The notes: generated by a model not told the origin, from the sequence alone. A DNA stretch of 64,000 nt from Candidatus Dormiibacterota bacterium (GCA_955652675.1 CATPBP010000019.1:17513-81512); one strand, 5' to 3'. Counted from the first letter of the stretch, positions 15,191 through 24,402 are shown. Numbers and translations are program-made.

Positions 15191-17173
15191 CTAGCCCGCG
15201 CGGCTGTGTTGGCGGCGTTGTTTGCCGGAGACGTAGTCGACCAGGATGTACTCGCCCAGGCGCTCTGGGGAGACGAAGAAGGCCCGGCCCTTGTTGATGC
15301 GCGTCATCTGGTTTACGAACTCGGTCAGGTAGGGCCCGCGCTCGAGCATGAAGGTGTTGATGACGATCCGGTCCCTGGTGCACCGTCGCACCTCGCGCAG
15401 CGTCTCCTGGATGGTCCTGAAGGTTGGCGGGTAGGCGAAGAACACCCGGCCCCTTTCATCGAGGTGGGCAGTCGGCTCGCCGTCGGTGACCATGATGATC
15501 TGCCGGTTCCCGCGGTGCCGGGCCAGCAGCGAGCGGCCAACCTGAAAGGCGTGCTGCATGTTGGTGCCGTAGACGTAGTCGTTGAGTGCGATGCCAGGAA
15601 GGCTGTGGGGCTTCAGCTCGACAGCGTGGTTCGAGAAGCCCACCACGTACAGCGTGTCCCGCGGAAACTGGGTTCGGATCAGCGAATCCAGCGCGATCGC
15701 CACCTTCTTGGCCGCCAGGAAACAGCCGCGCAGGAACATCGAGCGGCTCATGTCGATCATCAACACTGTGGACGCCTGGCTGGTGTGCTCGGTACGGTGC
15801 ACCACGAAGTCGGGCGGCTCGATCTTCACCGGCACGCCCTTTCCCTGCCGCTCCAGCGAGTTGAAGAGCGTCTCCTTCATGTCGAGCAGGAAGGGGTCCC
15901 CGAACTCGTATAGCTTCAGCTCGTCCCCCGCGTCCACGCCCTGGCCCGTGGGGGTGATCCGGTGCTGGCCGATCCGGCTCTTCTTGAGCTGGTTGAAGAT
16001 CTCTCGCAGCGCTCCCTGACCCACCCGGCGCATCCCCCGCGGGGTCAGCTCCAGCCGGCGGTCGCGCCGCTCCACGTAGCCGGCCTTCTCCAGCACCTCG
16101 GTGACCTGGCGCATCTGGTCGAGCTGCTGGCGCGCCTCCGGGCCGAGCATCTGCTCGGCCAGACTCCGGTCTATGTCGTCCAGCCTGAAGCTGCCCCGCT
16201 CCAGCTGCGACTCGAGCCTGTCCATCTGCTGCAGCCGCTCCATCAGGCCCATCGCCTGCTGCATGCTCATGGGCTCGTCGCCGAAGAAGGGGTAGCGCTC
16301 GGTCAGCTCCGAGGGAGGCGCCATCTGCTGCATGAGCGCGCCCAGCCTGGCCAGCTCGAGCCGGAGGGAATCGTCCTGCAGCAGCTGGTCCATCATGCGG
16401 CGGAGCTCGTCGCGAGCCGGTGGCGTCAGTGACTGCATAAGTGAGTTCATCTGCGCCATCTGCCGCTGCAGGTGCTCCAGCAGCTGGTCGAGCGTGTCGA
16501 TGCCGGGCGGGAACATCTGGCCGTACTTCTGCATGAAGTCCCGGAACGAGGCCGAGGTGTCCAGGCCCTGCCGGCGCTGCTCGAGCATCCGGTTCAGGTC
16601 GCGCACCATCTCGCGCACTGCCGAAAGGTCCTGCTGGGTCATTGACTGGATCGACTGCTTCATGCCCTGGAACATCTGGTTGAGCATCTGCTGCTGCAGC
16701 TGCTGGAGCAGCTGGTCGAACTTCTCCCGGGCCTCCTCGTCCATGAACTCGTACTGGCGAAGGCCCTTCATGCGGCCGCCCAGGTCCTCGGGAATCCTGT
16801 CGAGCTGGTTTCGCCGCTGCTTGGCCAGCTTCTCCATCAGCTTGCGATTCTCGGGCGGGCTCTCCGCCACCTTGCGGTCGATGCCCTGGCGCTCGGTGTC
16901 CACCACCTCCTGGAGCTGCTCGCGAATGGATTCGACAGTCGAGTCGAGGTCGTAGCGGGCAAGCTCCTGCTCGCGGCGCTCACGCAGCTCGCGAAGCAGC
17001 TGCTCGAGCCCCGGCATGTCCTCGTTCCCCCAGCGATAGAGCCGCTGCAGCGCGGAGCTCAAGTCGCCGTAGCTCATGAGGTCGTCCGAGAGCGCCTCCA
17101 GGACCTCGTCCGCGTCCGGCGCGTCCAGGTGCTGGGTGCCGTCCCACCGTGAGTACCGGAACCTGGCGGGCAT
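15191..17173 (-). CDS. Large von Willebrand factor A (VWA) domain protein
   Basis: A 660-residue soluble protein. The first ~420 residues are mostly charged helices rich in Met, Gln and Leu, with repeated QL and QM patterns (likely coiled coil). The C-terminal third (~450-650) is a VWA domain with the metal-ion adhesion motif MIDMSRSM (DxSxS), a VTDGEPT strand and TFMLER near the end. Such proteins usually work with a MoxR-type AAA+ ATPase as chaperone or metal-insertion pairs; none is in this window. There is no signal peptide. Length matches known actinobacterial single-gene versions. The specific role is unknown. Confidence 0.85.
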   Translation of the reverse strand: MPARFRYSRWDGTQHLDAPDADEVLEALSDDLMSYGDLSSALQRLYRWGNEDMPGLEQLLRELRERREQELARYDLDSTVESIREQLQEVVDTERQGIDRKVAESPPENRKLMEKLAKQRRNQLDRIPEDLGGRMKGLRQYEFMDEEAREKFDQLLQQLQQQMLNQMFQGMKQSIQSMTQQDLSAVREMVRDLNRMLEQRRQGLDTSASFRDFMQKYGQMFPPGIDTLDQLLEHLQRQMAQMNSLMQSLTPPARDELRRMMDQLLQDDSLRLELARLGALMQQMAPPSELTERYPFFGDEPMSMQQAMGLMERLQQMDRLESQLERGSFRLDDIDRSLAEQMLGPEARQQLDQMRQVTEVLEKAGYVERRDRRLELTPRGMRRVGQGALREIFNQLKKSRIGQHRITPTGQGVDAGDELKLYEFGDPFLLDMKETLFNSLERQGKGVPVKIEPPDFVVHRTEHTSQASTVLMIDMSRSMFLRGCFLAAKKVAIALDSLIRTQFPRDTLYVVGFSNHAVELKPHSLPGIALNDYVYGTNMQHAFQVGRSLLARHRGNRQIIMVTDGEPTAHLDERGRVFFAYPPTFRTIQETLREVRRCTRDRIVINTFMLERGPYLTEFVNQMTRINKGRAFFVSPERLGEYILVDYVSGKQRRQHSRAG

Positions 17174-17223
17174 GGAGTCTGATTACAACCTTACAGGGTC
17201 CCGGCGGGAATGGGCCTCCGACA

Positions 17224-17934
17224 TCAGACCTCCGCGCCGGGCTGGATGTCGAGGACCTGGACGCCGGAGCCGACCAGCTCCTGCAGCTGGTTGGGGCGGC
17301 CGATGAGGGGCGGGAAGGTGCCGAAGTGCATGGGTACGACGGTCTTGACGCCCAGCAGCTCGACCGCCTTGGCGGCACGCTTGGGGCTCATCGTGTAGTA
17401 GTCACCGATCGGTAGGAAGGCGGCGTCGAGCGAGTGCAGCTCTCCGATCAGTCGCATGTCCCCGAAAACGTCGGTGTCACCGGCGAAGTAGATGGTGAAG
17501 CCGTTTTCGAACTCGACCACGTATCCCACTGCCTCGCCGCCGTACACCACCTGGTCACCGTCAGTGATGCCACAGGAGTGCTCAGCGTGCACCATCGTGA
17601 CCCGTACGCCGTCGATGTCCTGGGTGCCGCCCTTGTTCATTGCATTGCCACCCGCACCCGGGAAGCCCTTGGAGCCGAGCCAGGTGGCCGTCTCGGGGAT
17701 GGCCACCAGCTTGGGGGTCGTCCGCTTGCCGATCTCCAGGGCGTCGTGGATGTGATCGAAGTGCCCGTGGGTGATCAGCATCAGGTCGCAACGATCAACG
17801 GTCTTCAGGTGCTCCGGCGCCACCGGGTTGTTCATCACCCAGGCGTCCAGCAGGATTTCCTGGCCCTGGACGCTCCTCGCCCTCCAGGTGCCGTGCCCGA
17901 TCCAGGTGAAGCTGACCTTGTCGTTGATCGCCAT
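17224..17934 (-). CDS. UPF0173-type metal-dependent hydrolase (MBL fold)
   Basis: A 236-residue protein with the complete metallo-beta-lactamase signature: GHGTW, ITHGHFDHIHDA, HAEHSCG, FAGDTDVFGDM and VPMHFGTF. This pattern belongs to the UPF0173/YtkL group, whose physiological substrate is not established. A good ribosome site (AAAGGAG) precedes the ATG. It is divergent from the acyl-CoA carboxylase gene. Nothing unusual in length or motifs. Confidence 0.9.
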   Translation of the reverse strand: MAINDKVSFTWIGHGTWRARSVQGQEILLDAWVMNNPVAPEHLKTVDRCDLMLITHGHFDHIHDALEIGKRTTPKLVAIPETATWLGSKGFPGAGGNAMNKGGTQDIDGVRVTMVHAEHSCGITDGDQVVYGGEAVGYVVEFENGFTIYFAGDTDVFGDMRLIGELHSLDAAFLPIGDYYTMSPKRAAKAVELLGVKTVVPMHFGTFPPLIGRPNQLQELVGSGVQVLDIQPGAEV

Positions 17935-18063
17935 CTGCGCTCTCCTTTGCTGGGATGTGGCCCGGCCACCAAGCCTAGGCCAGCTGAGCGACCGCCCGAA
18001 GGCTCCGCCGCTGAAGCAACCCGATCGCGCCCTCCAGTTCGCGGAGTTCGGTGATCAGCGAAC

Positions 18064-18079
18064 TACCATAGGTCACGTG
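18064..18079 (+). promoter_or_regulatory. -10 box and leaderless start of the carboxylase gene
   Basis: TACCAT (18064-18069) is followed after 7 bases by GTG 18077, with no Shine-Dalgarno sequence between, so transcription probably begins at or next to the start codon. Confidence 0.5.
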
Positions 18080-19732
18080 GCGGAACGGGCAAAACGGGAG
18101 CAGAAGCCGCGTGGCCTGAGCCCGGTCAGGCGGACCAAGCCAAAGCCCTCAGGCTCCCGCGAGGCCCCGGAGCTGCGGCCGGCCACGGCAGCCGAGCAGA
18201 AGCTGGACAAGTTCCGCAAACGGCGCTACGAGGTGCTCCACCAGGAGACCGCGCCGGCGCGCAAGCGGCGGGCCGAAGGCAAGCCTGGAGCCAGGGAAAG
18301 GATCAACGCGATGCTGGACCCCGGCAGCTTCGTGGAGCTCGACATGTTCGCCACGGCGCGGGCCACTGGATTCGGCATGGAGGAGCGGCGCGCACCGGGC
18401 GACGGCGTGGTGGTGGGCTTCGGGACCGTGGACGGCCGGGAGGTGGCCGTCTATGCCTATGACCCCACGGTGCTCGGAGGATCGCTGGGCGAGGTGACCG
18501 CCGAGAAGATCGTCAAAGTGCAGGAGCTGGCTCTGCGCAACCGGATCCCCATAGTCGGCATCAACGATTCCGGCGGGGCCCGGATCCAGGAAGGGGTGGT
18601 GGCGCTGGCAGGCTACGCGGACATCTTCTTCCGCAACGTGCGCGCCTCGGGCGTCATCCCACAGGTGAGCGTGATCGCCGGCCCCTGCACGGGCGGCGCC
18701 GTCTACTCACCGGCGATCACGGACTTCATCTTCATCGTGGCCGGCTCCGGGTACATGTTCATCACTGGACCCGAGGTGGTGAAGGTCACCACGGGCGAGG
18801 AGGTCACCTTCGACCAGCTTGGCGGCGGCGAGGTTCACAACACCCAGTCCGGAGTCGCGCACTTCCTCTCCCAGGACGAGGCCGACTGCTGGAGCGGGGT
18901 GCGCCGGCTGCTCTCCTACCTCCCCTCCAGCAACGCCGAGCAGCCGCCCTTCCGGCCCACCGCCGACGACCTGGAGCGAGGCGACCCGGAGCTGCAGACG
19001 CTGGTGCCCGAGAGCCCCAACCAGCCCTACGACATGCGCGAGGTGGTGACGCGGCTGCTGGACGACCGCCAGTTCCTGGAGGTGCAGCCCTTCTTCGCCC
19101 AGAACATCGTGGTCGGCTTTGGCCGCCTGGGCGGCCACGTGGTGGGGGTGGTCGGCAACCAGCCCAAGGTGCTGGCGGGCGCCATCGACATCAAGGCGTC
19201 GACCAAGGCGGCTCGCTTCATCCGCTTCTGCGATGCCTTCAACGTGCCCATCCTGTCCCTGGTCGACGTGCCCGGCTACCTGCCCGGCACCGCCCAGGAG
19301 CACGAGGGGATCATCCGGCACGGGGCCAAGCTGCTCTACGCCTACGCCGAGGCGACCGTGCCCAAGCTGGCAGTGATCGCTCGCAAGGACTACGGCGGGG
19401 CGTACTGCGTGATGTCGCCCAAGCAGATGGGTTCCGATCTCAACCTGGCGTGGCCGACGGCTGAGATCGCGGTTATGGGCCCGGAGGCGGCGGTGAACGT
19501 CATCTACCGCCGCGAGTTGAACAAGGCTGAAGACCCGGCGGCGCGCCGCGCCCAGCTGGTCGCGGAGTACACCGCCCGGTTCGCAAACCCCTACGTCGCC
19601 GCCGAGCGCGGCTACGTCGACGGAGTCATCGAGCCGCGGGAGACCCGGCGCGAGCTGATCCGCGGCCTTCGCCTCTGCCTACGCAAACAGGTCGAACGCC
19701 CCGCCAGAAAGCACGGGAATATCCCTCTTTAA
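18077..19732 (+). CDS. Acyl-CoA (propionyl/methylmalonyl-type) carboxylase beta subunit
   Basis: About 551 residues, the carboxyltransferase subunit of biotin-dependent acyl-CoA carboxylases. Visible are the N-terminal KRRAEGKPGARERINAMLD, the first oxyanion region INDSGGARIQEG, GPCTGGAVYSPA, the GEEVTFDQLGG loop and the second oxyanion region RKDYGGAYCVMSPKQMG. The basic 40-residue N-terminus (RTKPKPSGSR) is longer than usual. No biotin carboxylase or epsilon subunit is adjacent, so its partner lies elsewhere. It probably feeds propionyl- or acetyl-CoA metabolism; substrate choice cannot be read. The start is set by the TACCAT box. Confidence 0.93.
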   Translation: MAERAKREQKPRGLSPVRRTKPKPSGSREAPELRPATAAEQKLDKFRKRRYEVLHQETAPARKRRAEGKPGARERINAMLDPGSFVELDMFATARATGFGMEERRAPGDGVVVGFGTVDGREVAVYAYDPTVLGGSLGEVTAEKIVKVQELALRNRIPIVGINDSGGARIQEGVVALAGYADIFFRNVRASGVIPQVSVIAGPCTGGAVYSPAITDFIFIVAGSGYMFITGPEVVKVTTGEEVTFDQLGGGEVHNTQSGVAHFLSQDEADCWSGVRRLLSYLPSSNAEQPPFRPTADDLERGDPELQTLVPESPNQPYDMREVVTRLLDDRQFLEVQPFFAQNIVVGFGRLGGHVVGVVGNQPKVLAGAIDIKASTKAARFIRFCDAFNVPILSLVDVPGYLPGTAQEHEGIIRHGAKLLYAYAEATVPKLAVIARKDYGGAYCVMSPKQMGSDLNLAWPTAEIAVMGPEAAVNVIYRRELNKAEDPAARRAQLVAEYTARFANPYVAAERGYVDGVIEPRETRRELIRGLRLCLRKQVERPARKHGNIPL

Positions 19733-19739
19733 AGAAAAT

Positions 19740-19760
19740 TCCCCCCCTTTCCGGGGGAGG
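19740..19760. terminator. GC-rich hairpin behind the carboxylase gene
   Basis: A C-run, a short tttcc loop and GGGGGAGGG follow directly after the carboxylase stop codon. A likely 3'-end hairpin of the same base pattern as the dispersed palindromes. Confidence 0.45.
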
Positions 19761-19819
19761 GCGCGGCAGGGGGCCTCTTTCTTGGGCAGCCAAGCTTGCA
19801 CCGATCGCACTGAATTCAA

Positions 19820-21127
19820 TTACTCGCTCGGATACCCCCTCCCCAACCCTCCCCGCACGGGGGAGGGAAGTTCGGTGTCTGTCTGTTCGCGGGGGCCGCG
19901 GGCGGCGGGCCAGATCACGGCAAGGCTGGCGCCCCCTTCGGGCGACTCGCCGACCCGCCAGCGTCCACGCGTGGCCTGCACCACAGCGCCGGCGATGGAC
20001 AGGCCGAGGCCGCTGCCGCGGCCGTCGTCGGTGAGGCGGTGGAAGCGCTCGAAGATCCGCTCCCGCTCGCTGGGAGGAATACCTGGACCGCTGTCCTCAA
20101 CGCGCAGCGTCACCTGGCCGTCTTTGCCCTCCACGGCAACCCCGACCGTGCCGCCTTCGGGTGTATACCGGCAGGCGTTGTCGATCAGCACTCCGAGCAA
20201 GCGGTCGATCCATTCCGGCGGCGCCAGCACCAGCCCCTGCCGGCCAGCATCGTTCTGGAGCGTGAACCTGAGCCGGCGCTGCTCGGCGAGCGCGCGGAAG
20301 CGCTCCACCGCGTCGGTGGCCAGCTCGCCGATGTCCAGGACCTCGGACTTTGGACGTCCAGGCAGGGTGTCGAAGCGGGCCAGCCAGAGCAGGTCGTCCA
20401 CCAGCCGGTGCAGCCGCTTGCTCTCCCCGCCGATGTTTTCGATCGTCTCCCGATAGGAGGACGCGCCCCGCTCCTGCAGCAGGGCCAGCGAGACCTCCGC
20501 CTCGATCACCTGGAGAGGCGTCCGAAGCTCATGGGAGGCATCCGCGGTGAACTCGAGCAGGCGGCGGCGAGCGCGGTCCACCGGCGCGGCGCTCCACCGC
20601 CCGATGGCCAGCGCGGCCAGAAACACGAGGACCAGGAGGGGCACTCCGACGACCAACGCTTCGACCAGCAGGGCTCTGGTGGCGTAGTCGATGTAGTCGG
20701 CCGAGGCGCCGACGATCAGCCAGCCGTTGCCCAGGGGGCCTCCGGCCAGACGAAGCGAGTGATTCTGGATTCGGGCCGGCGTAGGCGACTGGACGTGGAG
20801 GTACCGAGACGGGAGGGAAGGCGCCGTCGGAGCGGTCAGCACCTGGCCGTCGGGAGAGACTATCCAGATCGTCGTCTGGTTGATCTCTCGCTGCGACTGA
20901 TCGGGTGACGGCCGGCCCTGGGCCCGGTCGAGGGCCAGCAGCGGCCTCGCCTGCAGGGAGCTCAGCTCCGCGGCGACGTTCTGGTCGAGCTGCTGGGTCA
21001 GGCTGTTGTTGACCAGCACCACGATGCCGAGCGCTGCGACCGCGTAGAGGACGGCGGCGATCAGGGTCGCGATCGCCGCAACCCGAGCCGCCGCCCAGAG
21101 CGGGCTGTCGGGTCGGGGCCGCATCAC
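19820..21127 (-). CDS. Sensor histidine kinase (HisKA family)
   Basis: A 435-residue two-component sensor. Membrane helix 1 spans ~12-36, an external loop ~37-155, and helix 2 ~163-188 (VPLLVLVFLAALAIG). The HisKA domain has the phosphorylated H199 in DASHELRTPLQ, and the HATPase domain has DNACRYTPEGG (N box), VEDSGPGIP and GSGLGLSIAG. It overlaps the response regulator gene by 4 bases. The last ~20 codons lie in a copy of the GC-rich dispersed palindrome, giving a tail (SPVRGGLGRG) unlike the family, so the natural end was probably replaced or extended by the repeat. The signal is unknown. Confidence 0.93.
   Translation of the reverse strand: MMRPRPDSPLWAAARVAAIATLIAAVLYAVAALGIVVLVNNSLTQQLDQNVAAELSSLQARPLLALDRAQGRPSPDQSQREINQTTIWIVSPDGQVLTAPTAPSLPSRYLHVQSPTPARIQNHSLRLAGGPLGNGWLIVGASADYIDYATRALLVEALVVGVPLLVLVFLAALAIGRWSAAPVDRARRRLLEFTADASHELRTPLQVIEAEVSLALLQERGASSYRETIENIGGESKRLHRLVDDLLWLARFDTLPGRPKSEVLDIGELATDAVERFRALAEQRRLRFTLQNDAGRQGLVLAPPEWIDRLLGVLIDNACRYTPEGGTVGVAVEGKDGQVTLRVEDSGPGIPPSERERIFERFHRLTDDGRGSGLGLSIAGAVVQATRGRWRVGESPEGGASLAVIWPAARGPREQTDTELPSPVRGGLGRGYPSE
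19847..19867. repeat. GC-rich palindrome inside the 3' end of the histidine kinase gene
   Basis: CCCTCCCC-gcac-GGGGGAGGG, the cleanest copy of the dispersed family. It lies within the coding frame and supplies the C-terminal residues of the kinase. Confidence 0.65.
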
Positions 21128-21792
21128 CCCGGCACCAGCCGGTAACCGGCTCCCCGTACGGTCAGAAGCTGCACGTCGGCGCCCGAGAGCTTATGACGCA
21201 GGTGGCCCACGTGCACGTCGATGGTGTTCGAGCCGAGCGCGTCGCCCTCGTCGTCCCAGGCGTGCCGTGCGATCGTGAGCCGGTCCACTGCCGCCGGCGA
21301 CCGCCGCATCAGCAGCTCCGCGATCGCCAGCTCCCGACCTGTCAACTGCAGGGCTTTGCCGTTCAGAGAGGCCGTCCGGCTGCCCGGGTCGAGGCGGAGA
21401 GAGCCGATCGTGAGGACCGGACTTCCCACGTCACGCGGGCGCCGTAGGAGCGCCCGCAGTCTGGCCAGCAGCTCCGGGAAGTTCACCGGCTTGACGAGGT
21501 AGTCGTCTGCTCCGGCGTCCAGCCCGGTCACCTTGTCCTCGGTCGTGTCGCGGGCGGTGAGCATGAGCATCGAGGTCGGGATCCCAAGCCTACGGGCCTG
21601 TCTGATCACCTCGTCCCCTGGCAGGCCCGGGAGCCGCCAGTCGATGATGGCCGCGGCGTAGCCGTAGAGGCGAAGGAGATGGAGGGCATCGTCGCCCCTG
21701 GTGGCCGTGTCGAGCACGTAGCCCTGCTCGCGCAGGCCTCGCTCCAGCACGGACAGCAGTGCCCGATCGTCCTCGGCGATGAGGATCCTCAC
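21124..21792 (-). CDS. OmpR/PhoP-family response regulator
   Basis: A 222-residue regulator. The receiver domain has the acidic pocket D8-D9, the phospho-acceptor D51 in IIDWRLPG, T in MLTARD and K in YLVKPVNF. The C-terminal winged helix (~130-220) ends with DVHVGHLRHKL and VRGAGYRLV. GTG start. It is the first gene of the operon with the histidine kinase. About 80 bases upstream begin paired 11-base direct repeats of GTGAAG, the typical arrangement for binding of two OmpR-type dimer halves, so autoregulation is likely. Confidence 0.94.
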   Translation of the reverse strand: MRILIAEDDRALLSVLERGLREQGYVLDTATRGDDALHLLRLYGYAAAIIDWRLPGLPGDEVIRQARRLGIPTSMLMLTARDTTEDKVTGLDAGADDYLVKPVNFPELLARLRALLRRPRDVGSPVLTIGSLRLDPGSRTASLNGKALQLTGRELAIAELLMRRSPAAVDRLTIARHAWDDEGDALGSNTIDVHVGHLRHKLSGADVQLLTVRGAGYRLVPG

Positions 21793-21872
21793 CGGGCCGG
21801 CCCCCGGCGGCCAGCGCTCGGAACCCCTGCCATCACCGTATGGTCCACCCTCCGGGATTCTCGCTCCACAGC

Positions 21873-21951
21873 GTGAAGCCAGCGTGAAGGTATCTCCAGC
21901 ATCCCGCGTGCGCCCAGGCGGCCGGACGGAGACGCTTCACAAATTCTTCAC
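21873..21951. promoter_or_regulatory. Two response-regulator-like sites (GTGAAG-N5-GTGAAG) in opposite orientation
   Basis: Site 1 has GTGAAG at 21873-21878 and again at 21884-21889. Site 2 has the reverse complement CTTCAC at 21935-21940 and 21946-21951. Both have exactly 11 bases from repeat to repeat, one helical turn, as expected for tandem OmpR-family binding. They lie upstream of the regulator gene on the minus strand and of the PAP2 gene on the plus strand. The rest of the ~410-base gap shows no further gene. Confidence 0.7.
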
Positions 21952-22203
21952 CCAGCCCCGACTAGCGTGTCGAAAGACACCATGCAGCCCACTAGCAGAC
22001 GAAGCGGATGAGCTACCGGAGCCTCTTGTGATCAGGAGCGCGCGCTTTCTGCTGGCCGGGGACTGCTGATTCCGCCAACTCTGCTCCACCCCCTCCCTGT
22101 GCCGGCGGCGGCCGTGTCCGCCGCCGGCCTCCAAGCGTCCTGGAACAGGTTTTCATCCTCTTGATCTTTTGCTCGCGGTCACTGGATATGCTGTCGACCT
22201 GCT

Positions 22204-23286
22204 GTGTCGCCCCCAACCTCGCCACAGACCGAGCCGCACGCTGAACCCATGGACGATCCCGTCGTGCACGCGCCGGGCCGAAGCGAGAAAGCGGGGGAAC
22301 TGGCATGGCGCGGCGACATCGAGCGAGCCGGGGAAGCCGGCCAAAACGGCCGAGAAGCCGGGCTCTTAAGCCGCCCGGCGTGTGCCTCGTTGCTGTTCAG
22401 CCGGCTCGTCAGGTGGCGTCCTCAAGCGCGAACCCTGGTCCTGATCACAGTCGCCTACCTGGCTCTTTGCAGCGCCGTCCTCATCCTGCGGCGGATGGAC
22501 ATCTCGCCCGAGTACCTGTTCGTACTGCTGCTGCCGATCGCGGTCATGAGCGGTCGCTTCTGGGGCTTCTTCAAGGACTGGGTTCCCTTCGTGGTGCTGC
22601 TCCTCTCCTGGGAGGCGATGCGCGGGATCGCGCCTCTGCTCGGAATGCCGGTGCACAACGGCGCGCTCATCTCCGAAAGGTGGCTTTTCGCCGATCACCT
22701 TCCCACGATCCTGCTCCAGAACCTGCTGGAACGCGGGTGGCTGGGGCAGGTGACCGACTACACGGCGGCGATCGTCTATTTCTGCCATTTCCCGGTGACA
22801 CTGGGAGTCGCGGTGGTGCTCTGGCTGGTCGACCGCGACCAGTTCCTTCGCTATGCGGGCACGCTCCTGGGTATGGGTTTCGTGGCCTTCCTCTTCTGTC
22901 TCATGGTGCCCACGGCGCCACCCTGGTACGCAGCCAACCAGGGGTTGATCACCGGGATGCAGCACGTGCTGAGTTACACGCTTCCGAGCAAGCTGAGCGC
23001 CTACTCCCAGCTGCTCAATCCCAACCCGGTGGCAGCCCTTCCCTCGCTGCACGCGGCCTTTGCGTTCCTGGGCTACCTGGCCGTCTCCAAGGTGTACCCC
23101 CGAGCCTCCTGGATCATGCTCGCCTGGTGCCTGGCCGTCTGGTTGAGCGTGGTCTACCTGGGCGAGCACTACGTGGTCGACGTGGTGGCCGGCGTGGGAC
23201 TGGCGGGTGCCTCCTGGGCGCTCAGCCGCCGGTTCTTTGCTCCCCGCCCGGCAGCTCTCCGCTCCGCCAGCGTCAACGCCGGCTGA
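22204..23286 (+). CDS. PAP2-superfamily membrane phosphatase / inositolphosphotransferase-like
   Basis: Up to 360 residues with about six membrane helices. The PAP2 active-site pieces are PSLHAAF (second motif with His) and VVYLGEHYVVDVVAG (third motif, H and D). The first K-x6-RP motif is not evident, which fits the Aur1/Ipt1-like subgroup that moves phospho-headgroups between lipids. The start is uncertain: GTG 22204 lies 11 bases behind TATGCT, and ATG 22249 removes 15 residues. The N-terminal ~65 residues are hydrophilic and cytoplasmic. Two response-regulator-like sites lie 250-330 bases upstream. It probably acts in lipid or lipoglycan synthesis. Confidence 0.82.
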   Translation: MSPPTSPQTEPHAEPMDDPVVHAPGRSEKAGELAWRGDIERAGEAGQNGREAGLLSRPACASLLFSRLVRWRPQARTLVLITVAYLALCSAVLILRRMDISPEYLFVLLLPIAVMSGRFWGFFKDWVPFVVLLLSWEAMRGIAPLLGMPVHNGALISERWLFADHLPTILLQNLLERGWLGQVTDYTAAIVYFCHFPVTLGVAVVLWLVDRDQFLRYAGTLLGMGFVAFLFCLMVPTAPPWYAANQGLITGMQHVLSYTLPSKLSAYSQLLNPNPVAALPSLHAAFAFLGYLAVSKVYPRASWIMLAWCLAVWLSVVYLGEHYVVDVVAGVGLAGASWALSRRFFAPRPAALRSASVNAG

Positions 23287-23326
23287 CCGACCGGCACCTC
23301 CCTTCGGCCCGATCTAGATTGGCCCC

Positions 23327-24253
23327 GTGATCGCTCGATCCACCTTTCCGGCGCTGGGGGGCGAGGCCACGGTGGCTGCAGAGGAACGCTGGCTGGATCT
23401 CGCCCGCCGTGCCGTTGAGGCTGAGGTTCGGGCCATCGACGAGGTCTGCAGCCGTTTTCGCCCGGACTCCGAGCTCAGCCTTTTGAATGGGGCGGCGGGA
23501 CGTTCTTTCTCCGCCTCTCCGCTGCTGATCCAGGCCCTGGAGGCCGCCCTGCGAGCGGCCCGGCAGACGGGTGGGGCGGTCGATCCCACGGTGGGCGGCG
23601 CAATGCTGCGGATCGGTTACGACGATGACTTCGAGGTGCTTCCTGAGCAGCGGCCGGCCGCTCCTCTGAGACCGCTCCCGGTTCAAGGCTGGAGGGTTGT
23701 CCAGCTCGACAGCGCCAGGCGGACAGTCAAGGTTCCGGAGGGAGTGAGCCTGGACCTGGGCGCGACGGCCAAGGCGCTCGCGGCGGACCGGGCCGCGGCC
23801 GCAGCTTACCAAGCAGCCGGAGCAGGCGGAACCGGCGTCCTGGTCAGCCTCTCCGGCGACCTGGCGGCCGCGGGCCCCAGCCCTTCCGACGGCTGGACGG
23901 TCCTGCTCGCCGAGGACCATCGCGGAGCGCCTGACGGCGCCGGCCCGAGGATCACGATCCGTTCGGGTGGCGTCGCCACCTCTGGCACCGGCGTCCGGCG
24001 CTGGAGGGTCGGCGGTGAAGAGCGGCATCACCTGGTCGATCCCAGGACCGGCCTGCCGGCCCGCAGCCGCTGGCGGACCGTGAGCGTCGCAGCCGCGAGC
24101 TGCGTCGACGCCAACGCAGCCTCGACCGCCGCAATAGTGATGAGCGAGTCCGCCGAGGAGTGGCTCCTCGCACGTCGCCTGCCGGCACGACTGGTCGGGA
24201 CGTCCGGCGAGGTCCGCGTCATAGGTGGCTGGCCGCCCGACCAGCCGGCGTGA
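23327..24253 (+). CDS. apbE: FAD:protein FMN transferase (ApbE family)
   Basis: A 308-residue ApbE-type flavin transferase, which attaches FMN to threonine in target proteins using FAD. Visible are FRPDSELSLLN, GGAVDPTVGGAM, the LDLGATAKALAADRA motif, the HHLVDPRTGLPA loop and the D of SCVDANAASTA that binds the metal. There is no lipobox or signal peptide, so it is a cytoplasmic version, and no obvious flavinylation target is adjacent. GTG start, 6 bases after TAGATT without a Shine-Dalgarno sequence. Confidence 0.9.
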   Translation: MIARSTFPALGGEATVAAEERWLDLARRAVEAEVRAIDEVCSRFRPDSELSLLNGAAGRSFSASPLLIQALEAALRAARQTGGAVDPTVGGAMLRIGYDDDFEVLPEQRPAAPLRPLPVQGWRVVQLDSARRTVKVPEGVSLDLGATAKALAADRAAAAAYQAAGAGGTGVLVSLSGDLAAAGPSPSDGWTVLLAEDHRGAPDGAGPRITIRSGGVATSGTGVRRWRVGGEERHHLVDPRTGLPARSRWRTVSVAAASCVDANAASTAAIVMSESAEEWLLARRLPARLVGTSGEVRVIGGWPPDQPA

Positions 24254-24318
24254 CAGCGAAACCTCCTCTGTGCACCACTGTCAGATCGTCTTAGCTGCAG
24301 TAGTACTTACTGCCCTTC

Positions 24319-24402
24319 TATAATCCGCGGCCGGGAATTACGCCCGGCGCTCCGGCGCGTACCCGAACGTAGGGAGAGCGGTCGTTCTCGTAGGGGGTAG
24401 AA
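24319..24402 (+). promoter_or_regulatory. Consensus TATAAT promoter and leader of the secreted protein gene
   Basis: A perfect TATAAT (24319-24324) stands in the gap after apbE. The -35 region is weak (CTGCAG at 18 bases). The ~70-base leader contains a small hairpin (GCCGGG-aattac-GCCCGGC) and ends with a GGGGG-rich ribosome site before GTG 24403. The -10 strength suggests high expression. Confidence 0.6.
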
